In this document: positions 39,569 to 48,364 of the stretch, piece after piece
Layout: each line of letters begins with the position of its first letter
Numbering within the stretch: position 1 is the first letter of the stretch
Notes under the pieces: generated by a model
Seen by the model: only the letters and a program-made list of their open reading frames with translations
Database searches by the model: none
What the model was told of the DNA's origin: nothing
Program-made: the position numbers and the translations under genes
Assembly: GCF_013131805.1 (NCBI RefSeq)
Contig: NZ_JABJRC010000002.1
Coordinates: forward strand, 248,001-312,000
Source: Kribbella sandramycini
Lineage (GTDB): Bacteria > Actinomycetota > Actinomycetes > Propionibacteriales > Kribbellaceae
Direction: 5' to 3'
Length of the DNA: 64,000 bases

Positions 39569-40330
39569 TCAGCGCCAGGACTCGACCAGCCCGGTGAGGC
39601 TGTCGGCCAGGGCCATCTGCAGCAGCGGACCGAACGTGATGCGCTGGACGCCGGCTGCCTTCAGCTCGTCGAACGAGCCGGACGCCGCGCCCTTCAGCGG
39701 GTGCGCGGTGACGTTGACCGGGCCGTTCAGCTCGGCCAGGACGGCCTGCAGTGCTTCGGCGTTCGGGATCAGCACCGGGTAGACGCAGCGGGCGCCGGCG
39801 GCCTCACAGGCCTGGGAGCGCCGGATCGCCTCGGCGAGCGGGTCGTCGAACTTCTGCACCTTGCCGATCAGCGCGTCCGTCCGGGCGTTGATCACGAGCT
39901 CGACGCCGGCCTGGTCGGCCGCGGCCCGAAGAGCGCCGATGTAGTCGGCGTGCTCCTGCACCTCGCGCAGCCGGCCCTCGCTGTGCACGGTGTCCTCGAC
40001 GTTGATGCCGGCGGCGCCGGCCTCGAGCACGCGCTCGACCAGCTCGGCCGCGGGCGTCCCGTAGCCGGACTCGACATCCGCGGTGACCGGTACGTCGACC
40101 GCGGCGGTGATCCGGCGGATCCCGTCGAGGGCGTCGTCCAGCGTCATCCCCTCGTTGTCCTCCTGGCCGCGCGAGTCGGCCAGCGGGTGACTGCCGATGC
40201 TGAGCGCCGGGAAGCCGGCGGCGGCGACCGTGCGGGCCGACCACGCGTCCCAGACGGTCGGCAGCACGAGAGTTTCACCGGTGTGGTGGAGACGGAGGAG
40301 TTCACTGGCCTTCGCGGCAAGATCGGTCAT
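39569..40330 (-). CDS. Isocitrate lyase/PEP mutase-family protein
   Basis: A 253-residue TIM-barrel enzyme of the PEP mutase/isocitrate lyase superfamily. Motifs: LHHTGETLVLPTVWDAWSARTVAAAGFPALSIGSHPLADSRG (first strand with D-A-W-S in place of the N-x-W-D), VPVTADVESGYG (metal-binding DVESGYG), GINVEDTVHS and INARTDAL. The pattern E-x-G-Y-G with NVED is that of oxaloacetate decarboxylase or PEP-phosphonomutase-like enzymes lacking the lyase KKCGH loop. The exact reaction is undetermined. ATG 40330 was chosen because upstream residues are unsupported. Divergent from the amylase gene. Confidence 0.88.
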   Translation of the reverse strand: MTDLAAKASELLRLHHTGETLVLPTVWDAWSARTVAAAGFPALSIGSHPLADSRGQEDNEGMTLDDALDGIRRITAAVDVPVTADVESGYGTPAAELVERVLEAGAAGINVEDTVHSEGRLREVQEHADYIGALRAAADQAGVELVINARTDALIGKVQKFDDPLAEAIRRSQACEAAGARCVYPVLIPNAEALQAVLAELNGPVNVTAHPLKGAASGSFDELKAAGVQRITFGPLLQMALADSLTGLVESWR

Positions 40331-40395
40331 GGTCCGAGTATGGCGCGCCGGGCGGACGCCGCGCGCGCGGCGGTGCGGAGCGGGACAATGGGGCG

Positions 40396-41829
40396 ATGAT
40401 GCGGAAGCCGCTCGTCGCCCTGCTCGGGACCGCCCTGCTCGCCACTGGTCTGACGCCGCCTGCGGCCGCCGCTCCGGAGGGCCCGAAGGACGTGATCGTT
40501 CAGCTCTTCGAGTGGAACTGGAAATCGGTCGGCCGTGAGTGCGGCAGCTTCCTCGGGCCGAAGGGGTACGGCGCCGTCCAGGTCTCGCCACCGCAGGAGC
40601 ATGTCGTGCTGCCGGGCCAGGGGTATCCGTGGTGGCAGGACTATCAGCCGGTCAGCTACAAGATCGACAACACCCGGCGCGGCACCCGCGCCGAGTTCGC
40701 GTCGATGGTGAGCAGCTGCCACGCGGCCGGGGTGAAGGTGTACGTCGACGCCGTGATCAACCACATGACCGGTGGCTCGACCGGCGGCACGGGCAGCGCG
40801 GGTTCGGCGTACACGCATTACAACTACCCCGGGATCTACCAGACCCAGGACTTTCACCACTGCGGGCGCAACGGGAACGACGACATCGTCAACTACGGCG
40901 ACCGCTACGAAGTGCAGAACTGCGAGCTGGTCGACCTGGCCGATCTGGCCACCGGGACGGACTACGTGCGCGGCCGGATCGCTGCGTACCTGAACGATCT
41001 GCTGTCGCTCGGCGTCGACGGCTTCCGGCTCGACGCGTCGAAGCACATGCCGGCCGCGGACATCGCGGCGATCAAGGCCCGGCTGTCGCGTCCGGCGTAC
41101 CTCGTCCAGGAGGTGATCCACGGCGCGGGCGAGCCGGTGACGCCGGAGGAGTACGTCGGCAACGGCGACGTGCACGAGTTCCGGTACGGCAAGGATCTGG
41201 CCAAGATCTTCAACTCGGAGCGGCTCGCCTACCTGCGGACCTTCGGCTCGCCGCTACCGTCGGACCGGGCCGTCGTCTTCACCGACAACCACGACACCCA
41301 GCGGGGGAGCGGCGTCCTGACCTTCCGGGACAACGCCCGCTACGCCCTGGCGAACGCCTTCATGCTGGCCTGGACCTACGGGACGCCGACCGTCATGTCG
41401 AGTTACGAGTACAGCTCGCACGACCAGGGCCCACCGGCCGCCGCCGACGGCCGGACGACGGACACGACCTGCTTCACCAACCGCTGGCGCTGCGAGCACG
41501 AGTGGCAGGTGATCGCCAATATGGTTGCCTTCCGCAACGTCACCCGCGGCACGCCCGTCACCCGCTGGTGGGACAACGGCAACGACGTCATCGCCTTCGG
41601 CCGCGGCGACAAGGGCTACCTCGTCCTCAACGACGAGGGCGCCCCGGTCACCGGCCGGTCCTTCCAGTCCAACCTCCCACCCGGCCGCTACTGCGACGTC
41701 TTCCACGGCAACTTCACCGCCGGCACCTGCACCGGCCCCGTCTACACCGTCGACGCCAACGGCTGGTTCCGCGCGGACGTCGCGGCCCAGGACGGCCTGG
41801 CCCTGCACGCCGCCGCGAAACTCAGCTAG
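40396..41829 (+). CDS. Secreted alpha-amylase (GH13)
   Basis: A 477-residue exported enzyme that cleaves alpha-1,4 links of starch. Signal peptide to about residue 26 (PPAAAA). GH13 regions: VYVDAVINHMTG (region I), GVDGFRLDASKHM (II, nucleophile Asp), YLVQEVIHGAGE (III, acid/base Glu) and VVFTDNHDTQRG (IV, stabilising Asp). The C-terminal beta-domain ends with GWFRADVAAQDGLALHAAAKLS; no starch-binding module follows. Two tandem ATG codons open it. It closes adjacent to the convergent DUF4139 gene (stop codons next to each other). Confidence 0.94.
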   Translation: MMRKPLVALLGTALLATGLTPPAAAAPEGPKDVIVQLFEWNWKSVGRECGSFLGPKGYGAVQVSPPQEHVVLPGQGYPWWQDYQPVSYKIDNTRRGTRAEFASMVSSCHAAGVKVYVDAVINHMTGGSTGGTGSAGSAYTHYNYPGIYQTQDFHHCGRNGNDDIVNYGDRYEVQNCELVDLADLATGTDYVRGRIAAYLNDLLSLGVDGFRLDASKHMPAADIAAIKARLSRPAYLVQEVIHGAGEPVTPEEYVGNGDVHEFRYGKDLAKIFNSERLAYLRTFGSPLPSDRAVVFTDNHDTQRGSGVLTFRDNARYALANAFMLAWTYGTPTVMSSYEYSSHDQGPPAAADGRTTDTTCFTNRWRCEHEWQVIANMVAFRNVTRGTPVTRWWDNGNDVIAFGRGDKGYLVLNDEGAPVTGRSFQSNLPPGRYCDVFHGNFTAGTCTGPVYTVDANGWFRADVAAQDGLALHAAAKLS

Positions 41830-43395
41830 CTACTCGCGCCAGCCGGTGAGTTCGACGGATTTGGCGCTGTCGACGCGGAAGCCGAGGGTGAGGGTGGTTC
41901 GCTCGCCTGCGGGCAGATCGAGCTTCCAGGTGATGACGCCGAGGTCGGTGGTTTCGGCGGGTTCTGGGGTGGCGGTGACGGGTTTGACGGTGATCTCGTG
42001 GTCGCGGGAGAGCGGGAGCTGGTCGAGGACGGTGATGCGGGCCGCTCGGGGGGTGTGGTTCTCGATCGTGGTGGTGTACTCGACCTCGCGGCGGCGGGTC
42101 GAGCCGAGGGTCGCCTTGGACGCCGTCCGGCGGGCGAGCTCGCGTTCGACGCGGATGCGGTCGTCGAGGCCGAGGGCCAGCTCGACCTCCTCGCCCGGGG
42201 CCCAGAGGGGGAGCGCGGCCGAGCCGACGAAGTCGGCCTCGTGGAAGACGGCTGCCTTGCCGGCGGGCAGGGTGTGGGTGCTCGAGTTCGCCACGGTGGC
42301 TCGCAGGTGGACGTCGGTGGAGCGGACGGGCGCGGTGACGTAGTCGAGCTCGGTCTCCAGCTCCACGGACGCGATCGTGGCGCGGTGGGCGGCGCCGTCG
42401 GCCGGGACTGCGACCGGGCGCGGCGGGGTGTAGGTGGCCGCGGTGACGCCCTGTTCGACCGTTGCGGCGGACTCGGCGAAGGCGAGGCGGGCCGTGGGTT
42501 GCGGAGCGCCGCCGAAGTCGGCGTCTGCCATGGCGTACTTCGCCGCGCCGGCCGCCATCGGCATCGGCGGGGGCGGCGGCACCGGGCGGAGCCGGTCGAC
42601 GTACCAGGGCTCCAGCTCGGGCACCTTCGCGCTGACCGTGGGTCGCGCGGTCGACAGGCTCAGCTCGCACTCCGGCCAGTCCTCACCGGTGTACTGCGTG
42701 ATCAGCCCGAACCAGCTCAGCGTCAGCCGCTCACCCGACAGCCGGACGTCGTACGAACTCGACCATCCGGCGGACTGGACGACGTACGACAGCTCGATCT
42801 CTACCTCGGCCTCGGATTCGAGCGCCAGCGCGACGGCGACCGAACGGCGATCCGGCGTCCGCTGCTGGGAGGTCGCGGCCAGCCGGCGGTCGGCCGCCGC
42901 GAGCCGCTCCGCGGCCTCCTCCTGCTGCCGGGCCAGTTCCCGGCGCTTCGAGCGGACGGCGGTCAGCCGGGCCGCGAGTGACTCGGTGAACTCTCCGAGG
43001 TCGGCCCCGGTTTCACCGGCCGCGAGCGTGCGCGCGAAGCTGCCCCCGGCCCGGCGTCCGAGCTGGCCCAGGAAGACGTCGAGCTGCTCCTGGACGTCGG
43101 CCGCGTCGACGAGTGCGGAGACCTCCTCTTGCGCGTCGCGGCGCTGCCGCTCCAGCTCGGCGACGGTCTCGTCCGGCGCTTGCGGGTGGTGCCGCATCGC
43201 GACGTCCACGCCGAGGACGGTCGCCGGGCCGCGTCCGGCGACGCGGACCGAATCCTCCTCCAGGGTGAGGGGGAGCGAGTCGACGTACACGGTCCGGTCG
43301 CCGGCAGGCAGGGTGATCCGGCCGCGGCGCGTCACCCGGGCCCGGTCGGGATAGACGACGACGGCCACGATCGGGGCATCCACCAGTTCGGTCAT
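41830..43395 (-). CDS. DUF4139 domain protein (mucoidy-inhibitor MuiA-like)
   Basis: A 521-residue cytoplasmic protein. N-terminal DUF4140-like domain (VVVYPDRARVTRRGRITLPAGDRTVYVDSLPLTLEEDSVRV), a long coiled-coil linker with Gln/Glu/Arg helices (SKRRELARQQEEAAERLAAADRRL), and a C-terminal DUF4139 beta domain (ELSYVVQSAGWSSSYDVRL, WPECELSLSTARP). Function unknown in the family; Aeromonas MuiA relatives were named from a mucoidy phenotype. ATG 43395 follows GGGGAC. Confidence 0.9.
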   Translation of the reverse strand: MTELVDAPIVAVVVYPDRARVTRRGRITLPAGDRTVYVDSLPLTLEEDSVRVAGRGPATVLGVDVAMRHHPQAPDETVAELERQRRDAQEEVSALVDAADVQEQLDVFLGQLGRRAGGSFARTLAAGETGADLGEFTESLAARLTAVRSKRRELARQQEEAAERLAAADRRLAATSQQRTPDRRSVAVALALESEAEVEIELSYVVQSAGWSSSYDVRLSGERLTLSWFGLITQYTGEDWPECELSLSTARPTVSAKVPELEPWYVDRLRPVPPPPPMPMAAGAAKYAMADADFGGAPQPTARLAFAESAATVEQGVTAATYTPPRPVAVPADGAAHRATIASVELETELDYVTAPVRSTDVHLRATVANSSTHTLPAGKAAVFHEADFVGSAALPLWAPGEEVELALGLDDRIRVERELARRTASKATLGSTRRREVEYTTTIENHTPRAARITVLDQLPLSRDHEITVKPVTATPEPAETTDLGVITWKLDLPAGERTTLTLGFRVDSAKSVELTGWRE

Positions 43396-43409
43396 GTCCC
43401 CGACAGTAG

Positions 43410-43440
43410 TCCGGGCCGGATCCAAAGGACCCGGCCCGGA
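43410..43440 (-). terminator. Hairpin terminator of the S8 protease gene
   Basis: Perfect 10-bp inverted repeat (TCCGGGCCGG and complement) with an 11-nt loop that can itself pair, 12 bp past the minus-strand stop at 43453. Confidence 0.8.
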
Positions 43441-43452
43441 GCTGTCATTGCA

Positions 43453-46400
43453 CTAGTTGACAGTGATCTTGTCGACCTCGATCGTCAGGCCCTTGACGAG
43501 TGGCGTCGAGGTCCCGGTCGTGACCGACCCGGTGCCCTTCTGCACACCCTTGACGTTCATCGTGTACGTCATCGAGCCGCCGGGTGCGCCCGGGGTGCTC
43601 GAGACGCGGTAGTCCTGCGTCGGCGGGCCGGAGATCTGGCTGCCCGCCGTCCCCTCGAAGTTCTCCGCGCCGACGGTCAGGCCGTACGCCGGGCCCGGGT
43701 CACCCGGCAGGTTCCCCGGGTCGTAGGCGTAGGTGATGTCCTCGGTGCCGTTGACGCCGATCCACTGCTGGAACACCTTCTGGTTGGCCGTGCCGAACAG
43801 GTTGACCCGCCATTCGAGAACGAGCCAGGTGTCCACCCCGTCGGTCAGGGTCGCCGCGTAGACACCCGGAGCGCCCGTTCCGTCGAGGTCGGTCCAGAAC
43901 GGCGCGAGCACGTTGTTCGGCCGGGTCGGATCGGGCAGGTTCTGCGGGGTGAAGTTGACGTCGTCCGATCCGGCGCTGCCGCCCGCGATCGAGTAGCCGT
44001 TGGAGACCACGCCGATCTGCGAGTAGGTCTGGCCGGCGAACACGTACGGCGGCACGTTGAAGTTGATCGCCTGCTCGTCGCCGATCGGCGCCGGTGTGAT
44101 GCCGAAGGCGTCGAGCGGGATGTAGCCGGACAGCGATCCCGGTGCGATCACCGGCTTGTCCGGCTGGCGAGCCGCCAGCGTCGCCGTCTTGGTGGCGATC
44201 TGGGTGCCGACCTTCGTTGCGCCGGTCACGCTGTTCAGCCGCAGCTGCGAGCTCAGCGTGCTGAGCGCGGTCACCTCGGCGGCCTGCAGGCTGTTGTTCT
44301 GCACGGTCACCGTGCAGGTCGACTGACCGGTGCTCCGGGCGATCGTGCTCGGGACGCAGTTCTGGTCGATCGGGACGATGCCCTCCTGCCGGTAGAACGC
44401 GACCGGCAGATGCAGGGCGCGGTTGCCGCCGACCTGCTTCAGGTTGACCTGGCCGAAGTACTGCCCGTCGGGCAGCTCGGCCGCGGTGATCACGATGGTC
44501 AGCTTCTGCGACTTGCCCGGCGCCACCTCGAAGACCGGCGGCAGGACGGCGACGTTGGCGCCGCTCACCGTGGTCCCGCTCGCGGTGAAGCGGAGCTTGG
44601 AGTTGGTGACGTTCTTGACCACCCGCTCGGCGGTGATCACGCCGGGCATGGTCGGCGCGTTCACCGACGGCAGGTTCAGGTCGATCCGGTTCAGCGCGTC
44701 GGTGGCCGAGGCCGCGTAGTTCGCCGCGGTCTCGTCCAGGGTCAGACCGGGGTCGCCGGCCTTGGTCAGGTCGATCCGGCCGCCGCCGGTGTCGAACGGG
44801 TCGGCCGGGGTGACCTTGTCGGACTTCTTCACGGTCGTCTTGGCGGTCGTCTCCAGCGCCGACTTGACCTGGCCCGGCGTCCACGACGGGTGCAGGGCGA
44901 AGAGCAGCGCGGCGGCGCCGGCCACGTGCGGCGACGACATCGACGTACCGGCAATCACCTGGTAGAGGTTTCCGGGCGGGCCCTGGGACGGCGCCTCGGT
45001 CGTCGGGGTCTGGCCGGCGAGGATGTGCAGACCGGGCGCCGTGACGTCCGGCTTGAGGAAGTCGCCGCCAGGGCCGCGCGACGAGAAGTTCGTGATCACG
45101 TCGCCTTGCCAGGTGGCCTTGGTCCCTTGGGTCATCTTGGCCGTCGCATTCGGGTGCGCGGTCAGGAACGCGAGCAGCGCGTCGGCGTCCGGCTTCTCCA
45201 GCTGCGCGGCCGGCAGCCAGTGGTTGTCGGTGAAGACGTCGGACGGGAAGGTCGTGTTGTACATCAGCATGCCGACCGCGCCGCCCTGGCGGACGTTGAA
45301 CCCCTTCATCACGCGACCGGGGGTGAACTGGCAGGCGACGATCTTGCCGGTGAAGACCCCTGCGGCCGCCGGGGTGTTACAGGTCGCGTCGGTGTAGCCG
45401 GCGGTGGTTCCGGCCTTCACGACGGGCGTCGGCGTACTGATCCCGCCGGTGACCGAAGCGCCGGAGATGGTGGCGGTCGCGCCGCCGCTGCCGGCCAGCG
45501 TGATGGTCGAGCGGAACGTGCGGCTCTGGGTGGACGCAGCGACCGTGGTGACCCACGGGCTGCGGTGGTCGGTGGTGTTCGCGCCCGGCCCGGAGTTACC
45601 GGCCGAGGCGGCCACGAACACGCCCGCGGCGTACGCGTCCAGGAAGGCGAGCTCGACCGGGTCGCTGTAGGGGTCGCTGCCGCCGGAGATCGAGAAGTTG
45701 ATCACCCGGACGCCGTCCAGGATCGCGCGGGCGACCGCCTGCGCGGAGTCGGACGGGAAGCAGCCCTGGGCGCCGCAGACCTTGTAGACCGAGACCGCAG
45801 CGGCCGGGGCGATCCCGCGGATCGGGCCGCGGTTGATGCCCAGCGGGTTCGCGTTCGCGACCGGGCCGCCGGCCGAGGTCGTCGACGTGTGCGTGCCGTG
45901 GCCGTTGGAGTCGCGGGCCGAGTCGGGGTAGACGTCGCCGCCGATGACCGCGTTGTACGTGTCCAGGAACGGCCGGCCGCCGATCAGCTTCCGGTTGCAG
46001 GCGTACGGGTCGTTGGCCGGCGTCAGCGGGTTGTCGCCGAAGTTGCAGACGCGGGGCGTGCCGTCCGCGGTCGGCGGCGGTGCGGGCAGTGTGCCCGGGT
46101 CGGCGTACGACGGGTGCTCGGGCCACGAGCCGCTGTCGAGGATGCCGACGATGACGCCCTTACCGGCCGACGACGAGCCGCCCAGCTGGTTGTAGATCGT
46201 CGGCGCGCCGATGAAGTCGCCGCTCGAATCGGTGAGCAGCTTCTGCGGGTCGTCCTGCTGGACGGCCGCGACGCCGGGGAGTTTGAGCAGATCGCGAGCC
46301 TGGTTGCCGGGCACGCTGAGCGCGATGCCGCCATACACGGTGCGCAGTTTCTGCCCGGCCCGCGCGCTCGGCACCTTCGACTGCAGCGCGGCCAGGAAGT

Positions 46401-46803
46401 CGTTCTCGACCTCGGTCACGTGCTGCAGGTACTTGGCGGCGTTGGCGCCCTTCGGGTCCAGGCGTTTGCCGGTGACGGCCGGGCTGGTGCCGGGCAGACC
46501 CTTGAGCCCGCCGCGGTAGGCCGCGAGCGAGTCGTAGTCGAGTTTGACGACGACCCGGACCTGCTTGGCCGACGTGTTGTTCAGCAGCGCCGGATCGCTC
46601 TTGGCGAGTTGCCCGGTCGGCGACTTCGCGCCGTTGACCGTACTGGCGATCTGCAGCTGCGTCGCCGTCCAGCTCCGGGCTCCGGGCGTGGGATCGGCGG
46701 CGTTCGCGCCGGTGGGCGACAACGTGGTCGCGACGAGCAGACCGGCAGCTGTAACGGCCGTGGCGGTGCGTAGTTTCGTTCGTCGATGGAGCGGTGACCT
46801 CAT
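43453..46803 (-). CDS. Large secreted subtilisin-like serine protease (S8)
   Basis: A 1,116-residue exported protease. Signal to about residue 35 (ANA), an I9-type propeptide (VRVVVKLDYDSLAAYRGG to about 190), then the catalytic domain with D223 (GILDSGSWPEH), H302 (NGHGTHTS) and S621 (GTSMSSPHVAG). A PA-like insert with the pattern GKIVACQ lies between His and Ser. After about residue 650 follow Fn3-like and C-terminal beta domains (to 1116) with a possible second jelly-roll. ATG 46803 is preceded by AGGAGG. It is the largest gene in the window and has its own terminator. Confidence 0.94.
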   Translation of the reverse strand: MRSPLHRRTKLRTATAVTAAGLLVATTLSPTGANAADPTPGARSWTATQLQIASTVNGAKSPTGQLAKSDPALLNNTSAKQVRVVVKLDYDSLAAYRGGLKGLPGTSPAVTGKRLDPKGANAAKYLQHVTEVENDFLAALQSKVPSARAGQKLRTVYGGIALSVPGNQARDLLKLPGVAAVQQDDPQKLLTDSSGDFIGAPTIYNQLGGSSSAGKGVIVGILDSGSWPEHPSYADPGTLPAPPPTADGTPRVCNFGDNPLTPANDPYACNRKLIGGRPFLDTYNAVIGGDVYPDSARDSNGHGTHTSTTSAGGPVANANPLGINRGPIRGIAPAAAVSVYKVCGAQGCFPSDSAQAVARAILDGVRVINFSISGGSDPYSDPVELAFLDAYAAGVFVAASAGNSGPGANTTDHRSPWVTTVAASTQSRTFRSTITLAGSGGATATISGASVTGGISTPTPVVKAGTTAGYTDATCNTPAAAGVFTGKIVACQFTPGRVMKGFNVRQGGAVGMLMYNTTFPSDVFTDNHWLPAAQLEKPDADALLAFLTAHPNATAKMTQGTKATWQGDVITNFSSRGPGGDFLKPDVTAPGLHILAGQTPTTEAPSQGPPGNLYQVIAGTSMSSPHVAGAAALLFALHPSWTPGQVKSALETTAKTTVKKSDKVTPADPFDTGGGRIDLTKAGDPGLTLDETAANYAASATDALNRIDLNLPSVNAPTMPGVITAERVVKNVTNSKLRFTASGTTVSGANVAVLPPVFEVAPGKSQKLTIVITAAELPDGQYFGQVNLKQVGGNRALHLPVAFYRQEGIVPIDQNCVPSTIARSTGQSTCTVTVQNNSLQAAEVTALSTLSSQLRLNSVTGATKVGTQIATKTATLAARQPDKPVIAPGSLSGYIPLDAFGITPAPIGDEQAINFNVPPYVFAGQTYSQIGVVSNGYSIAGGSAGSDDVNFTPQNLPDPTRPNNVLAPFWTDLDGTGAPGVYAATLTDGVDTWLVLEWRVNLFGTANQKVFQQWIGVNGTEDITYAYDPGNLPGDPGPAYGLTVGAENFEGTAGSQISGPPTQDYRVSSTPGAPGGSMTYTMNVKGVQKGTGSVTTGTSTPLVKGLTIEVDKITVN

Positions 46804-47025
46804 GCGGTGGCCTCCTGTGAAGGCAGAAGACGCCGTCACCGCAGGGGAAATCCGGGCCTCACCTCAGCGTCGCCCCCCAGGCCGCCGCCGCGGAATCCTG
46901 CATCCCGTGACCGAGCCCCCCTCGGATACGGCGTACCGACCGGCACCCCCACGGCACCGGTCTGGGGCCGAGGCTAGTACCGAAATCGGGGGACGGCCAG
47001 ACCTCGGCGCCCTAGGGCGTGTCTC
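46804..47025. other. 222-bp gap between two secreted proteases
   Basis: Upstream region of the S8 protease. It should contain that gene's promoter on the minus strand, but I see no convincing -10/-35 pair, palindrome or small ORF. The region contains C- and G-rich runs. Confidence 0.4.
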
Positions 47026-47063
47026 CTGGTTGCCTGAGGCAGACGTTCGCTTCAGGCAACCAG
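47026..47063 (-). terminator. Strong hairpin terminator of the S1 protease gene
   Basis: Perfect 12-bp inverted repeat (CTGGTTGCCTGA and complement) with a 14-nt loop, 11 bp past the stop of the S1 protease at 47075. It insulates the two neighbouring protease genes. Confidence 0.85.
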
Positions 47064-47074
47064 GGTTGGGATTG

Positions 47075-48208
47075 CTACGGGATCGCGACGCCGAAGTCGC
47101 GGTTGGCGGTGGCGAAGTCCTGGAAGCCGATCCGCGGGCCGGCGCTGCGGGTGACGGTGCCGTTGGCAATCAGGCCGGCCGAGCCGCGCGAGTAGACGGG
47201 ACCGCCGGAGTCGCCGCCGCGGGCGGACTGCTGGCCGTTCATCTGCTCACCTTCGACGAGGTCCTCGCGGTCGTTGTAGAAGAACAGGACCTTGATGTTG
47301 CAGACCGGTCCGCCGACGGCGGCGGCGCTGGTGATCCCGCTCTGGCACAGGTATTGGCCGACGTAGACATGGCCCCAGTAGGGGACGTTCTCGACGAGGC
47401 CGCTGTTACCGTCGCCGACGTACAGCTGGAAGTCGACGGCGTTGGTCGGGATCAGCGCGATGTCGTGATCCTGGTGCCGGGCGCCCATGTGGCCGATGTA
47501 TTCGCCGGTGCCGTCGGCGAACTGCTGACCGGACTGGCCACAGTGGGCGGCGGTGAGGATGTACGGGCGGCCCTGGCCGTCCTTGACGCCGAAGCCGGTG
47601 GTGCAGATCGCGCCGGCCGACTGGTTCCACAGCCGGGCGCCGCCGATCCAGGGCGACCAGTCGTCACCGCGCGACGTCGGCTTCAGCGGCTCCTCGGCGA
47701 CGACACGAATCGGTACGCCGGTGCGCTGTTCGAGCGTTTGATCGAGGGCCGCGGCCGCTCGATGCGTGGGTTGCACGCCGAGGACGAGACCGCTGCCGTC
47801 GCCGGGGTTCTTGATCGCGTCGATGCCGTGACCGGGGTGCTGCCGCTGATAGGCCTCGATGGACTGGGCGGCGGCGTCCAGCTCGGCTTTGGAATGGGCA
47901 GCGCTCGCGATCCGGATCGGGCCGGTGACGGCGCGCCTGACCTGGGCCGGGGGAGTGCCCTTCCACCAGAGCACGACGGCGTCATCGGTGAGCGTGATCC
48001 CGGCGTACCCTTGCAGGCCTGGCTTTTGGGCCACCTTCGCGAGGCGATCGGCGGCCTCGACCAACGGCCGCTGGGCCAGCATCTGCTGGTCGGCGGCGGT
48101 GAGCTGGATTGCGGGTGTCCGGGGCGCGGGTTGGGAGGCGGCGGACGGGATGGCGGTGCAGGTGGCCATCAGAGCGACAGCCGTGACGAGTACAGGTGTT
48201 CTGCGCAT
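47075..48208 (-). CDS. Secreted S1 serine protease (streptogrisin/alpha-lytic type)
   Basis: A 377-residue exported protease with signal (to about residue 25), a pro-region of about 160 residues typical for alpha-lytic-type folding assistance, and a chymotrypsin-like domain. Catalytic triad: H222 (LTAAHCG), D249 (HDIALI) and S334 (RGGDSGGPV). Paired Cys near 202/223 and 288/303 fit disulphides of the family. Two terminator hairpins frame the protease region. It is divergent from an esterase gene; the 156-bp gap contains several inverted repeats. Confidence 0.93.
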   Translation of the reverse strand: MRRTPVLVTAVALMATCTAIPSAASQPAPRTPAIQLTAADQQMLAQRPLVEAADRLAKVAQKPGLQGYAGITLTDDAVVLWWKGTPPAQVRRAVTGPIRIASAAHSKAELDAAAQSIEAYQRQHPGHGIDAIKNPGDGSGLVLGVQPTHRAAAALDQTLEQRTGVPIRVVAEEPLKPTSRGDDWSPWIGGARLWNQSAGAICTTGFGVKDGQGRPYILTAAHCGQSGQQFADGTGEYIGHMGARHQDHDIALIPTNAVDFQLYVGDGNSGLVENVPYWGHVYVGQYLCQSGITSAAAVGGPVCNIKVLFFYNDREDLVEGEQMNGQQSARGGDSGGPVYSRGSAGLIANGTVTRSAGPRIGFQDFATANRDFGVAIP

Positions 48209-48257
48209 GAGCGAGTCCTCACACTGGGGGCGGTTTGACGCCCACTGTGATCAGCCG

Positions 48258-48333
48258 ATGACAGATCGTCAATACATCGTTGTCATTCGCCTAGGTCTTG
48301 ACTACTGACACTCTGTATACTTACGGTGTAAGT
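48258..48333. promoter_or_regulatory. Divergent promoter region with inverted repeats (S1 protease / esterase)
   Basis: ATGACA and TGTCAT (48258-48263, 48281-48286) form a 6-bp inverted repeat with a 17-bp spacer; ACTTACGGTGTAAGT (48319-48333) is a perfect 6-3-6 inverted repeat that overlaps a -10-like TATACT (48316-48321) in front of the esterase gene. The area is AT-rich for this genome. Likely operator(s), regulator unknown. Confidence 0.5.
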
Positions 48334-48364
48334 CGATCATTCACGACTTCCTGGGGGGACCTTG

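Noticed and set aside
43129..46773. 1,214-codon open frame on the plus strand opposite the S8 protease gene
   Set aside because: Arg/Gly/Val-rich translation without domains; a high-GC shadow of the real subtilase gene, which has signal peptide, triad and ribosome site.
48298..48321. Classical promoter TTGACT/TATACT before the esterase
   Set aside because: The two hexamers are only 12 bp apart, too short for a sigma-70 promoter; only the TATACT box is kept as a candidate.
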